From assembly GCA_009773995.1 (NCBI GenBank), contig VSMY01000025.1, positions 1 to 24,093 on the forward strand: DNA of 24,093 bases. Reading direction: 5' to 3'. The translations under genes and the position numbers were made by a program. Positions 5,990 to 13,513 of the stretch are shown here, piece after piece; the stretch's first letter is position 1; each line of letters starts with the position of its first letter. Origin of the DNA: Oscillibacter sp. (GTDB lineage: Bacteria; Bacillota; Clostridia; Oscillospirales; Oscillospiraceae). Below the pieces are notes generated by a model. The model did not search any database and was not told where the DNA came from. It saw only the letters and a program-made list of their open reading frames with translations.

Positions 5990-7723
5990 TTACTCCTTTC
6001 CATTCAGCCAGCCGATGAGCTGGTCCGCGTCGGGCAGATCCGCCGCCTTGGCGGCGTAGTGGGCTTTCAGCACGGTGTTGTCCTTGTCCAGCAGGAACAC
6101 GGCGGGAAGCTGAAGCTCGTTCCCCTCGTACTTGCCGTGGACCAGTCCGGCGGCCCGGGCCTGGCCGATCTTCTCCAGGGCGCGGAGGTCCGCCATCCGC
6201 TCCACGGACAGGGCGGGGCACACGTGATAGCGGCGGAACAGGGCCTGCTCCGGGTCGCAGACGATGTCGAAGGGATAGAAGTCTTGGCCGATCTGCTCCC
6301 GGATGACCGCCGGGTCGCTCTGGAGCACCACCAGGGCCCGCCCGCCGGCCGCCTCGATTTTCTCATACGCCTGCTTCAGGCGCTGCATGTCCAGCTGGCA
6401 GATGGTGCAGCCGTAGTAGCGCAGGAAGAGCAGGAGGGTGGACTTCCCGCCGTTGTCGGACAGCCGTCCCTCTCCCCAGGGGGTCTGATAGGCAAAGTCC
6501 TCCGCCTGGTCGCCGGGATAGAGCCGGTCCAGGGCCTCGCACATCCGGCGCACGCCCTCCTCCAGCATGGGCCGGGGGCAGGCGGTGTTGATCCGCAGCC
6601 GGGTCTCGCCGCCGGGGCCGAAGGTGGGCGCGCCCTCCGGGCCGCTCTCGATGAGGATGTTGGCGGTTTTCACCAGGTAGCTGTCCAGGTCCTCCCGGGC
6701 ATAGCCCTTCAGGTAGGGGGCCACGTCCACCCAGGCGAAGTAGGTGCCCTGGGGCAGGTACATGTTGGCCTTGGGCAGGTGCTCCGCCAGATACTCCTTG
6801 ACAAAGACCAGGTTGTCGTGGAGGTAGCCGTTGAGCTGGTCCAGCCACTCCTCGCCGGTGGCGTAGGCCGCCTGGATGGCGGTGATGGACAGGGGATTGG
6901 GCAGGTGGACGCCGCAGTCGCCCTGGACGTACTGGGTCCAGAGGGCCTGAAGGTGGGGGTCGTGGATGATGATATTGGAGTAGGACAGCCCCGCCAGGTT
7001 GAAGGTCTTGGACACGGAGGCGCAGGTGATGATGTCGTTTTTCCGCTCGGGGAACAGCTTCTCCAGGGGGATGTGCTTGTTTCCGGGGGCCACGATGTCG
7101 TGGTGGATTTCGTCGGCCACGATGCGCACGCCGTTCTCCAGGCAGAGCTGGCCCATCCGGCGGAGCTCCTCCTCCGTCCACACCCGGCCGCTGGGGTTGT
7201 GGGGGGAGCACAGGAGGAAGAGGGTGGTCCTGGGGTCCTTTACCTTTTTCTCGAAGTCGGCGAAGTCGATCTCATAGCCGTCGGGGCCCTCCACCAGCCG
7301 GTTCTCCACCGGGACGCGGTGGGTGCAGCGGACCTTGTTGTAGAAGGGACGGTACACCGGGGGCTGGACCAGCACTTGGTCCCCCTCGTGGGTCATGAGC
7401 TGGATGAGGAAGCGCAGGGCGGGGACAATGCCGCCGCAGTAGAACACGTCTCTGGAGTTGACATACCAGCCGAAGCGGTGCCAGTACCAGCCGCAGATGC
7501 TGCGGAAGAACTCCCCGGTGAAGTTGGCGCTGTAGCCGAAGATCTGCCGATCCACCCGCTTGTGGAGGGCCTCCACCACGCCGTCGGGGCAGGGGAAGTC
7601 CATGTCCGCCACCCAGAAGGGCAGGGTGCTGGTCTCCGCGTAACGGTTCTGCACCGGCATGAACTCCCATTTGCCGCTGTTGGTGCCGTGGCGGTCTACC
7701 AGCTTGTCGAAATCGTAGGCCAT
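5990..7723 (-). CDS. MalY/PatB-type PLP C-S lyase/aminotransferase fused to a thioredoxin-fold (AhpC/TSA-like) domain
   Basis: A 577-residue fusion. Residues 1-402 are a complete class I/II fold of the MalY/PatB (cystathionine beta-lyase) type: FWVADMDFPCP (36-46), GIVPALRFLI (98-107), NPSGR (176-180), DEIHHD (204-209), the PLP lysine Lys239 in SVSKTFNLAG, and the carboxylate-binding RLRIN (375-379). Residues 410-577 form a thioredoxin fold: STLLLFLRYYGCTICQLD with a C439-x2-C442 pair, then LVVLQSDPAVI and FDIVCDPEQALFRRYHV, as in PRX-like/AhpC-TSA proteins. MalY-type enzymes normally end near 390-400 residues. The start at 7723 follows AAGGAGG with an 8-nt gap. It heads the cluster with EFR1 and the permease. 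Likely reaction: beta-elimination of a sulfur amino acid to thiol or H2S, pyruvate and ammonia, with the fused domain reducing or trapping the sulfur product (inference). Confidence 0.88.
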   Translation of the reverse strand: MAYDFDKLVDRHGTNSGKWEFMPVQNRYAETSTLPFWVADMDFPCPDGVVEALHKRVDRQIFGYSANFTGEFFRSICGWYWHRFGWYVNSRDVFYCGGIVPALRFLIQLMTHEGDQVLVQPPVYRPFYNKVRCTHRVPVENRLVEGPDGYEIDFADFEKKVKDPRTTLFLLCSPHNPSGRVWTEEELRRMGQLCLENGVRIVADEIHHDIVAPGNKHIPLEKLFPERKNDIITCASVSKTFNLAGLSYSNIIIHDPHLQALWTQYVQGDCGVHLPNPLSITAIQAAYATGEEWLDQLNGYLHDNLVFVKEYLAEHLPKANMYLPQGTYFAWVDVAPYLKGYAREDLDSYLVKTANILIESGPEGAPTFGPGGETRLRINTACPRPMLEEGVRRMCEALDRLYPGDQAEDFAYQTPWGEGRLSDNGGKSTLLLFLRYYGCTICQLDMQRLKQAYEKIEAAGGRALVVLQSDPAVIREQIGQDFYPFDIVCDPEQALFRRYHVCPALSVERMADLRALEKIGQARAAGLVHGKYEGNELQLPAVFLLDKDNTVLKAHYAAKAADLPDADQLIGWLNGKE

Positions 7724-7737
7724 CGTGTTTCCTCCTT

Positions 7738-7768
7738 GTTTAAGATTTAAACTGTTTATGAGATAAAC
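7738..7768 (-). promoter_or_regulatory. Two tandem 15-bp palindromic operators
   Basis: GTTTAAGATTTAAAC (7738-7752) and GTTTATGAGATAAAC (7754-7768) are each perfect inverted repeats with 6-bp arms and a 3-nt centre, separated by a single T. They share the form GTTTA-N5-TAAAC and lie between the expected transcription start (about 7769) and the ribosome site, where a bound repressor would block elongation. The cognate regulator is not known. Confidence 0.75.
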
Positions 7769-7775
7769 TATACGC

Positions 7776-7804
7776 ATTATAAAGTTTGCTGCAATTCTTG
7801 TCAA
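7776..7804 (-). promoter_or_regulatory. Consensus sigma-A promoter of the PLP-enzyme/EFR1/permease cluster
   Basis: On the minus strand TTGACA (complement of 7799-7804), a 17-nt spacer and TATAAT (complement of 7776-7781) match the consensus at all 12 positions. Transcription should start near 7769, about 46 nt before the start codon. Such a strong promoter needs a repressor, which fits the adjacent tandem palindromes. Confidence 0.9.
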
Positions 7805-7839
7805 TGAGGCAAAAGAAGTTTATCCCTTTTGACGAAAGG

Positions 7840-8230
7840 AAAATTTAGGAAGTCGATTTCTGAACTTTGTTTGAGAGAAATCTGTCGATTTTTAGAAAAT
7901 AAAGAAATTTTACAAATTTGTGAACGCCAAAATTAGGAGTAGAAAGCGGCGATAGACCGCAGCTGAAGCCGCAGGTCCTTGAAGTTCCCCCTGCCGGAGG
8001 AAGACCGGCGGCTCGGCAAACCGCCGCGCCTCCCTTGAAATCCGTCGGGATTCCTGCGGAAAATCGCCTCGCCCAGCGCAAAAATTCCTCGCCGTTGGAC
8101 ATTCCGGCAATTTTCAAACAGGGCCTAAGCGGCGGGGGATTTTTGAAAGAGACAAGGCCCTTCGATTCATCGCCGCAGAGACAATCCGGCAAAATGGCTT
8201 CCGGTATGGCCGGGCGCCCCTTTTGGGCAA
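7840..8230. repeat. Intergenic repeat-like region without a convincing gene
   Basis: A minus-strand frame of 163 codons (7845-8336) spans the stretch but runs through a terminator hairpin and has no ribosome site, so I do not call it a gene. Short blocks (GCGATAG, CCGCAGGTCCT, AAAATCG, CCAGCGCAAAAATTCC, TTCCGGCAATTTT) appear in the same order and orientation as in 575-800, separated by diverged sequence. Small hairpins such as CGGCGG...CCGCCG near 8008-8028 occur within it. It may be a degenerate member of an interspersed repeat family. Confidence 0.5.
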
Positions 8231-8233
8231 AAG

Positions 8234-8263
8234 AAAAAGCACGATTTTTTAATCGTGCTTTTT
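8234..8263. terminator. Bidirectional intrinsic terminator after the 3-TM envelope gene
   Basis: AAAAAGCACGATT (8234-8246) and AATCGTGCTTTTT (8251-8263) form a perfect 13-bp stem with a TTTT loop and A/T-runs on both sides. It lies 109 nt downstream of the stop codon of the minus-strand gene at 8373 and also isolates the next cluster from it. Confidence 0.9.
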
Positions 8264-8372
8264 CCAGGGTGTTCATTTGTGTCACATTGGCTTCGCTTTC
8301 CGGGACCGCCTGCTTCTTTGGGGTTCTGCGCGTCATTCTTTGTCGGGCACGTCCAGCCGGCCCTCCGCGCTT

Positions 8373-10151
8373 TTAATTATCCCAATTGATATACTCAAAG
8401 CCGGTGGCGGGGACGATGCCGTGCTCCGGGAACTCCGCGCCCTCCAGCACGAAGGTGTACCGGATGTGGTCCCGAACGTCCAGCAGCACCGCCAGGGGTA
8501 CTTCGGAGGCGTTGAAGTCCAGGTAGCCCAGGCTGTTCTCCATGCGGACATAGTAGTGGGTGTCGCCGCCGATGACCGCGCTGCGGATCTCCGCCACGAC
8601 GCCCTCCTGTTCCTGCTGGTCCCCGGCGGCGGGGGCCTGCTCCCCGGCGGCGATGAGGCCCCGGTGGGCCAGGGTCTGGCGGTAGTTGGTCTCGCATTCC
8701 GCCACCGTTGAGCCGGTGGAGACCACGTCGTACTGCTGGACGTTGACCATGGCGAACATCTTCACCAGGCCGTCCGCGCCCTTGAGGGCCATGAAGTAGG
8801 TGGGCTGGCCCGCGATGTTCAGCAGCAGGGGGAAGGTGGCCTCATAGCGCATCTGCTGGACCTGGCTTTCCGCGGAGGCCTTGGCGGAGTTCTCCGTGGC
8901 GCCGGCACAGGGGTAGAACTTCGTCTCCTTGGTCCGCTGGTTAGAGAGGATAAAGCCAATATTGGACTGGTCCGAGGTGACGGAGGTGACTCCGGTATAC
9001 ATATATACGTCGTCGTCTATGGCAATATAGTTCCATCCGTCGGTGGTGACCGTTACATCCTTTTGTCCAAAAATGGAGTTCAGGAATCCGTTGTGGTACA
9101 TCCCATAGAAGTCATACTGCTGCATGATGATGTCGTAGGAGTACAGCCGGTCTACCCAATTGGGAACCTGCTCATGGTATTCGCTCTCTCCGGTGATGGC
9201 GTTCACCAGCACGGCTCCCTTCACATCCACGCCGCCGAAGAGGCCGATGGTCCGCACGATGCGGGGGCAGACCCAGTAGGGCGTGCCCTCTTCGTTGATC
9301 TCGAAGACCGGCTCGTCGAACATCATGGTGGGGTAATGAAAGCGCAGGTGCCGGTAGAGATTCCGGCCGAAGTGCTCCGCGATGGTGTACTTCATGCCCT
9401 CCGGCAGGCGGACCACCTCCGCCTCCTGGCTGACCATGTCGATAATGATATAGGCGGGGAGGCCGTCGCCCCGGTTGGTGAACCATTTGATGAGGTCTCC
9501 GTAGCGCAGGGAGGTCACCCGGACCGGGCGGCCCTGGTAGTTGATTTGGGTGTAGGTGGGCAGGATCTCGAACTGGGACACCATGTCCGCCAGCTCGCCC
9601 AGCTTCCGGGTGCCCAGCTGGGCGGCGGAGTCCGCGTCCAGCATGGGGATTTGGTCATAGGAGATTTCCTCTACCTCGGCGGTGAAGTCCCCGGACTGAA
9701 GGGGAAGGAGCTTGGAATAGCTCCCCGCCCGGAGGACCACCCAGCTGCTCAGGGCCCCCAGGGCCAGGGCGGCGATCAGGGCAACAACCGCCAGGAAGGG
9801 GATGGCGCACTGCTTGCGCACGAAGTGGAAGTAACCCTTGACGCCGCCGTCGGTCTGGAAGCCGGAGGTGAAGACGGCGCAGACGCAGTATACGGCGCAG
9901 AGGAGGAAGACGAAGACGTAAAACTCCTCGGCGTGGAGGTTCAGGGCGGGCAGCTCCAGGTAGAAATAGACCGCGCCGAACACCAGGGTCACCAGCAGGT
10001 TGGTGACGGTGCGGCTGAAGGCGCTGCCCATGGCGCGGCGGGGCTTCCGGTGCTTGCGGGGACGGGGATTGGGGTGCCCGCCCTGGAAGCTCTCGGGATT
10101 GAACCCCCCTCCAAAGGCGTTGGGGCCGCCGAACTGGAATGTAAAGGGCAT
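8373..10151 (-). CDS. Large 3-TM membrane protein of unknown function
   Basis: A 592-residue protein I cannot assign to a named family. The N-terminus is Gly/Pro/Phe-rich (MPFTFQFGGPNAFGGGFNPE) and then strongly basic (RPRKHRKPRRA), so it should stay inside. Three hydrophobic helices follow (about residues 47-66, 76-97 and 115-140), which would place the remaining 450 residues outside the membrane. That outer part has no repeats or catalytic signature I recognise; it contains a Gln/Glu-rich linker (APAAGDQQEQEG) before a last small domain. The start at 10151 is chosen for AAGGAGG 9 nt upstream over an ATG at 10184. It has its own promoter and lies next to a bactofilin gene, so a cell-envelope role is possible. 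Confidence 0.85.
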   Translation of the reverse strand: MPFTFQFGGPNAFGGGFNPESFQGGHPNPRPRKHRKPRRAMGSAFSRTVTNLLVTLVFGAVYFYLELPALNLHAEEFYVFVFLLCAVYCVCAVFTSGFQTDGGVKGYFHFVRKQCAIPFLAVVALIAALALGALSSWVVLRAGSYSKLLPLQSGDFTAEVEEISYDQIPMLDADSAAQLGTRKLGELADMVSQFEILPTYTQINYQGRPVRVTSLRYGDLIKWFTNRGDGLPAYIIIDMVSQEAEVVRLPEGMKYTIAEHFGRNLYRHLRFHYPTMMFDEPVFEINEEGTPYWVCPRIVRTIGLFGGVDVKGAVLVNAITGESEYHEQVPNWVDRLYSYDIIMQQYDFYGMYHNGFLNSIFGQKDVTVTTDGWNYIAIDDDVYMYTGVTSVTSDQSNIGFILSNQRTKETKFYPCAGATENSAKASAESQVQQMRYEATFPLLLNIAGQPTYFMALKGADGLVKMFAMVNVQQYDVVSTGSTVAECETNYRQTLAHRGLIAAGEQAPAAGDQQEQEGVVAEIRSAVIGGDTHYYVRMENSLGYLDFNASEVPLAVLLDVRDHIRYTFVLEGAEFPEHGIVPATGFEYINWDN

Positions 10152-10187
10152 GGAAAAAGCCCTCCTTTCTTTTTCTCTTTTCACAGT

Positions 10188-10216
10188 ATTTTACAGGAAA
10201 AGTGTGAACAAATCAA
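10188..10216 (-). promoter_or_regulatory. Promoter of the 3-TM membrane protein gene
   Basis: On the minus strand TTGATT (complement of 10211-10216), a 17-nt spacer and TAAAAT (complement of 10188-10193). It sits immediately after the terminator of the bactofilin gene, so the two genes can be expressed independently. Confidence 0.75.
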
Positions 10217-10218
10217 GT

Positions 10219-10259
10219 TTGCCCCATCCGGCGAAAAGTATTTTCACCGGACGGGGCAA
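10219..10259 (-). terminator. Stem-loop terminator after the bactofilin gene
   Basis: TTGCCCCATCCGGCGAAAA (10219-10237) pairs with TTTTCACCGGACGGGGCAA (10241-10259): 19 positions with two non-Watson-Crick pairs and a 3-nt loop. It begins 24 nt after the bactofilin stop codon. The trailing T-run is weak but the stem is very stable. Confidence 0.75.
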
Positions 10260-10283
10260 GTTCCCTTTTCTGGATGTAAGCGC

Positions 10284-10766
10284 TCAGTCGTCGTCAGCCT
10301 CCTCAGGCTGGGACGGAGCCAGGCCCTCTACATGGGGCGTGGACGGCTGCTCGGAAACCATAGTGGTCCGGCCGTTGAGGCGGCCGCCGTTTTCTATGAC
10401 GAAGGAAACGGTGGTTACGTCGCCGTTGATGGTGCCGGTGCGTTCCAGCTGGATGTGGTCGTGGGAGACCAAATTGCCCTCCACCTGGCCGGCAATGCGG
10501 ATCACGTCGGCCTCCACGGGGCCTTTTACCTTACCGGTGGCCGTCACGATGACATAGCCCTTCAGGTTGACCTCGCCTTCCACGGTGCCCTCGATTTGGA
10601 CCACGCCTTCTCCGCTGAGCCTGCCGGTGACAATCAGGTCCTTGGCGATGACGGTGCTGCTCCGGGGCTCGGGGAGCTCGGGGATGTCGGCGCCTTCCCG
10701 CTGGTCATGATCGGTTTGGGACTCCATGGCGGGAGCGGTCTTGGGCTGTCCTCCAAAAAAAGCCAT
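10284..10766 (-). CDS. Bactofilin (polymer-forming cytoskeletal protein)
   Basis: A 160-residue protein with a disordered N-terminus (residues 1-35) and C-terminus (about 140-160, ending EEADDD) around a beta-helical core. The core shows the short-strand periodicity and glycine turns of bactofilins: STVIAKDLIVTGRLSGEGVV, IEGTVEGEVNLKGYVIV, GKVKGPVEADVIRIAGQVEG, GTINGDVTTVSFVIENGGRL. Members assemble without nucleotide into filaments that scaffold cell-wall or envelope enzymes. It lacks an evident membrane-targeting helix apart from MAFFGG. The start at 10766 follows GAGGTG with a 6-nt gap; its promoter and terminator make it a single-gene unit. The neighbouring 3-TM protein may be a client or anchor (inference from position only). 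Confidence 0.92.
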   Translation of the reverse strand: MAFFGGQPKTAPAMESQTDHDQREGADIPELPEPRSSTVIAKDLIVTGRLSGEGVVQIEGTVEGEVNLKGYVIVTATGKVKGPVEADVIRIAGQVEGNLVSHDHIQLERTGTINGDVTTVSFVIENGGRLNGRTTMVSEQPSTPHVEGLAPSQPEEADDD

Positions 10767-10796
10767 TTCATTCACCTCGTTTGCGAAATTGAAGAT

Positions 10797-10825
10797 AGTA
10801 TACCATAACGCGGCGAGAATTACAA
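10797..10825 (-). promoter_or_regulatory. Extended -10 promoter of the bactofilin gene
   Basis: On the minus strand TTGTAA (complement of 10820-10825), 17 nt, and TATACT (complement of 10797-10802) preceded by TGG, an extended -10. A bulged hairpin (CCGTGAGGGG / CCCCACGG, 10828-10852) lies just upstream and may end the YkvI-type gene transcript. Confidence 0.75.
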
Positions 10826-10922
10826 GACCGTGAGGGGACAAACCCCACGGGAGGCCGCCAAAAAAGGGAGGCGTATTTTGGAGGGGCAGGGGAGAAAGCG
10901 GGGCGAAGGGGTCGAAAAGCCG

Positions 10923-12059
10923 TCAGGACCCCTTCCGCCGGATCATGCGGACCCCTTCCGTCAGCATGGGCAGGGCAAAGAGGAGCAGCGCACCGTAGCA
11001 GATAGCGCCATAGCCCTTGTCGATGAGGCCCGTCAGGCCGAAGGTGGAGACGCAGACGCCCAGGGCCGTCACGGCCCCGGTGATAAGAGGCCGGGCCAGC
11101 CAGGGCCAGGCGGAACCGGCCGAAGCGGCCCCGGCGGAAGCATGCCGGTCCGGTCCGGAGGACCGGCTCCGGAAGAAGGACTGTTCCACCCGGTCCTCCA
11201 GGGCCTTGATGAACCCGGCGGCGGTTTCGACGAGCGTGCCGAAAAGGACGATTTCAAAGAGGATATAGAGCCAGGGCATATCCAGCCGCTGAAAGATAAC
11301 AATCACCGGCGTTTCGGAAGCCAAGACCGCCGGAAAATCGCAGCCCATGGCCAGCAGCAGCGGCAGGGCGGGAGCCGCCCCCAGGATTCCGGCCAGAACG
11401 CCGCAGGTTACAGCCTCCCGGCGGCTTTGAAGGTCTCGAAGGGTGTAGAGGATCATGGAGACGCAGATGAGGTTATAGGAGGCATAGCGCAGGCCGCTGA
11501 GGAACCAGCCGGAGCCGATCTCACCCCTGTGAAGCTCAGCGGTGACCGCGTCCCCAAAGCGGAGGAAAACGGCGGCGAAAAAAAGGAGGAAGACGGCGTA
11601 GAGCACATAGGCCCAAAGGGACAGGGCTTTTTCTATGGCTTCCGTGCCGTTTAGAACCAGAAGCACTACGCCAAGAGAGAGGAGGGCCACCCCCACCCAG
11701 GAGGGCAGGCCCGTCAGGGCGCGGATCATGGCGGCGGCGGTGGCGTTGACCACCCCCAGAACCAGGAGAAGCATGGCGTTGAAGCAGAAATCATAGAGAA
11801 ATCCGGCCCGGCCCAGGAGACGCTTCATCATGGAGCCGTAGTCATAGGTCCGAAAGACCCGGACGAACTCAAAGGTGACGGCGCACAGCAGCGACCACCC
11901 CGCCGCCGCCGCTCCCAGGGCCAGCAGCCCGCCCGTCAGGCCGTGGCTGCCGAAGTACCGGGCGATCTCCGCCCCGGTGCCGTAACCGCCGCCGATCAGC
12001 ACGGACTGAAAGACCAGGCCGGGGGTCAAGTATCGGGTCCATTTCTGCCGGTTGCACAT
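10923..12059 (-). CDS. YkvI-type membrane transporter (APC superfamily)
   Basis: A 378-residue membrane protein with about ten hydrophobic helices. The N-terminal RYLTPGLVFQSVLIGGGYGT followed by GAEIARYFG is typical of the YkvI family, with the broken glycine-rich first helix of LeuT-fold/APC carriers. A soluble Ser/Ala/Gly-rich loop (about residues 300-325: SRSSGPDRHASAGAASAGS) precedes the last helices, and the end is basic (RMIRRKGS). Substrate unknown; amino acids or small cations are guesses from the superfamily. The start at 12059 has AAGGAGG 8 nt upstream; in-frame upstream ATGs have none. It is divergent from the spore-type GH18 hydrolase, and the 118-nt gap holds a TATGCA/TGCATA palindrome. 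APC-fold proteins also serve as germinant permeases (GerAB), but this is not a GerAB. Confidence 0.82.
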   Translation of the reverse strand: MCNRQKWTRYLTPGLVFQSVLIGGGYGTGAEIARYFGSHGLTGGLLALGAAAAGWSLLCAVTFEFVRVFRTYDYGSMMKRLLGRAGFLYDFCFNAMLLLVLGVVNATAAAMIRALTGLPSWVGVALLSLGVVLLVLNGTEAIEKALSLWAYVLYAVFLLFFAAVFLRFGDAVTAELHRGEIGSGWFLSGLRYASYNLICVSMILYTLRDLQSRREAVTCGVLAGILGAAPALPLLLAMGCDFPAVLASETPVIVIFQRLDMPWLYILFEIVLFGTLVETAAGFIKALEDRVEQSFFRSRSSGPDRHASAGAASAGSAWPWLARPLITGAVTALGVCVSTFGLTGLIDKGYGAICYGALLLFALPMLTEGVRMIRRKGS

Positions 12060-12110
12060 CCGCAAAGCCTCCTTGTCCTCTGCTCCATACATATGCGGCG
12101 GCGGACCGGG

Positions 12111-12130
12111 TATGCAGGGAAATTTGCATA
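12111..12130. promoter_or_regulatory. Inverted repeat in the divergent intergenic region
   Basis: TATGCA (12111-12116) and TGCATA (12125-12130) are exact inverted repeats with an 8-nt centre, between the YkvI-type and GH18 genes. It could be a shared operator. Motifs resembling sporulation-sigma -35 elements (GCATA) occur in it on both strands, but no matching -10 box was convincing. Confidence 0.4.
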
Positions 12131-12177
12131 GGGGACAAAGGACGGGACATAGGTTTTCCCGAAAGAGGTGAGGTCTT

Positions 12178-13452
12178 ATGACAATCCATGTAGTAAGTCC
12201 CGGAGAGACCGTGGACTCCATTGCCGCCGGATATGGCGTGGCTCCGAAGCAGCTGGCGGCGGACAACGAGCTGCCGCCGGACTATGCCCTGGCAGTAGGG
12301 CAGACGCTGGTGGTGCGGTTTCCCCGGTCGGTCCATGTTGTGGCGGCCGGGGAGACGCTGACCTCCATCGCCGCGCAGTACGGGACCACCGTGCGGCAGC
12401 TGTGGAGGAATAACTGGGCCCTGGGGGGAGAGGAGGCCCTGGCGGCGGGCCGGCTGCTGGTGATTTCGTATTTTGACGAAAAGCTGGGAGAGGGTGTGTT
12501 CAACGGCTACGCCTATCCGTTTATCACGCCGGAGCTGCTGGCGGAGCAGCTGCCCTACCTTTCCACAATGGCGCCTTTTACCTACGGAATCACGGCGGAT
12601 GGCGGGCTCCTGCCGCTGGACGACGAGGCTATGCTGGAGGCGGCCCGGGAACGGGGAACGAAGCCGGTGATGCACCTGTCTACGCTGACGGAGGCGGGGC
12701 AGTTTGATACCGGCCGGGCGGCGTATATCCTGACGGATTACGAGGTACAGGGGCGGCTGGCGGCGGAGGTACTGCAAACGGTACTGCGGAAGGATTTCGC
12801 GGGGCTGGATGTGGATTTCGAGTACTTGCCGGGGCAGCTGGCGGGAGCCTACGCGGCGTTTTTGGGGCGGCTGCGGCAGCTGCTGGCGGCCCAGGGACGG
12901 TTTTTGTGGGCGGCGCTGGCGCCGAAGACGAATACGCGTCAGCGGGGGCTGCTGTATGAAGGGCACGATTACGCCGCCGTCTCGGCCGCGGTGGATGGAG
13001 TGCTGCTGATGACCTATGAGTGGGGCTACACCTACGGCCCGCCCATGGCGGTGGCCCCCCTCCCCAACGTCCGGGCGGTGCTGGACTACGCCGTCACGGA
13101 AATCCCTGCGGAAAAAATCTTCCTGGGCGTACCCAACTACGGCTACGACTGGCCCCTGCCCTTCATCCAGGGGGAGACTCGGGCCCAGTCCATCTCCAAC
13201 CAGCGGGCCATTGAGCTGGCCATTCAGTACGGCGTGCCCATCCAGTACGACGAGACCGCCCAGTCCCCGTTCTTCCACTACACCGACGCCGGGGGGACCG
13301 CCCACGAGGTCTGGTTCGAGGACGCCCGGAGCATGGAGGCCAAGCTGCGGCTTATCGCCGAGTACGGTTTCCGGGGGGCGGGTTTCTGGAACCTCATGCG
13401 GCCCTTTTCCCAGACCTGGCTGGTGCTGGATTCCCTGTACGACATCGAATGA
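12178..13452 (+). CDS. LysM-LysM-GH18 hydrolase, SleL/YaaH-type spore peptidoglycan glucosaminidase
   Basis: A 424-residue protein with two LysM peptidoglycan-binding modules (residues 2-47, starting IHVVSPGETVDSIAAGYGV, and 52-96, VHVVAAGETLTSIAAQYGT) and a C-terminal GH18 barrel (about 105-424). The catalytic GH18 signature is GLDVDFEYL, with Asp211, Asp213 and the acid Glu215; TYEWGYTYGPPMA and GVPNYGYDWPLP are other conserved barrel strands. No signal peptide is present, as in SleL/YaaH proteins that are loaded onto the spore coat or cortex from the mother cell. These enzymes cleave cortex peptidoglycan during germination. The start follows GAGGTGA with a 6-nt gap. It is a single-gene unit closed by a hairpin and divergent from a YkvI-type transporter. 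Confidence 0.92.
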   Translation: MTIHVVSPGETVDSIAAGYGVAPKQLAADNELPPDYALAVGQTLVVRFPRSVHVVAAGETLTSIAAQYGTTVRQLWRNNWALGGEEALAAGRLLVISYFDEKLGEGVFNGYAYPFITPELLAEQLPYLSTMAPFTYGITADGGLLPLDDEAMLEAARERGTKPVMHLSTLTEAGQFDTGRAAYILTDYEVQGRLAAEVLQTVLRKDFAGLDVDFEYLPGQLAGAYAAFLGRLRQLLAAQGRFLWAALAPKTNTRQRGLLYEGHDYAAVSAAVDGVLLMTYEWGYTYGPPMAVAPLPNVRAVLDYAVTEIPAEKIFLGVPNYGYDWPLPFIQGETRAQSISNQRAIELAIQYGVPIQYDETAQSPFFHYTDAGGTAHEVWFEDARSMEAKLRLIAEYGFRGAGFWNLMRPFSQTWLVLDSLYDIE

Positions 13453-13459
13453 CAAAAGA

Positions 13460-13486
13460 GGGACCCGGCTGAAAAACCGGGTCCCC
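13460..13486. terminator. Terminator between convergent GH18 and purB genes
   Basis: GGGACCCGG (13460-13468) and CCGGGTCCC (13477-13485) form a perfect 9-bp stem around an 8-nt loop. On the minus strand it is followed by TCTTTTGTC, so it can end the purB transcript; on the plus strand it follows the GH18 stop codon directly. Confidence 0.8.
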
Positions 13487-13513
13487 TTGCGCATATCGGT
13501 ATTTTACCAGCGC

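Noticed and set aside
5165..7750. 861-codon plus-strand open frame
   Set aside because: It is antisense to the EFR1 and PLP-enzyme genes, which have clear motifs and ribosome sites. Its translation is rich in Gly/Val/His/Gln/Leu with no domain, typical of the antisense of GC-rich genes.
7845..8336. 163-codon minus-strand frame in the intergenic region
   Set aside because: It runs through a perfect terminator hairpin, lacks a ribosome site and overlaps the repeat-like blocks; more likely non-coding.
12060..12177. Possible sporulation-sigma promoters in the divergent region
   Set aside because: GCATA-like -35 elements are present but no -10 box with the right spacing and sequence was found on either strand.
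11869..13494. 541-codon minus-strand frame
   Set aside because: Antisense of the LysM-GH18 gene; Arg/Gln/Pro/Gly-rich translation with no domain.
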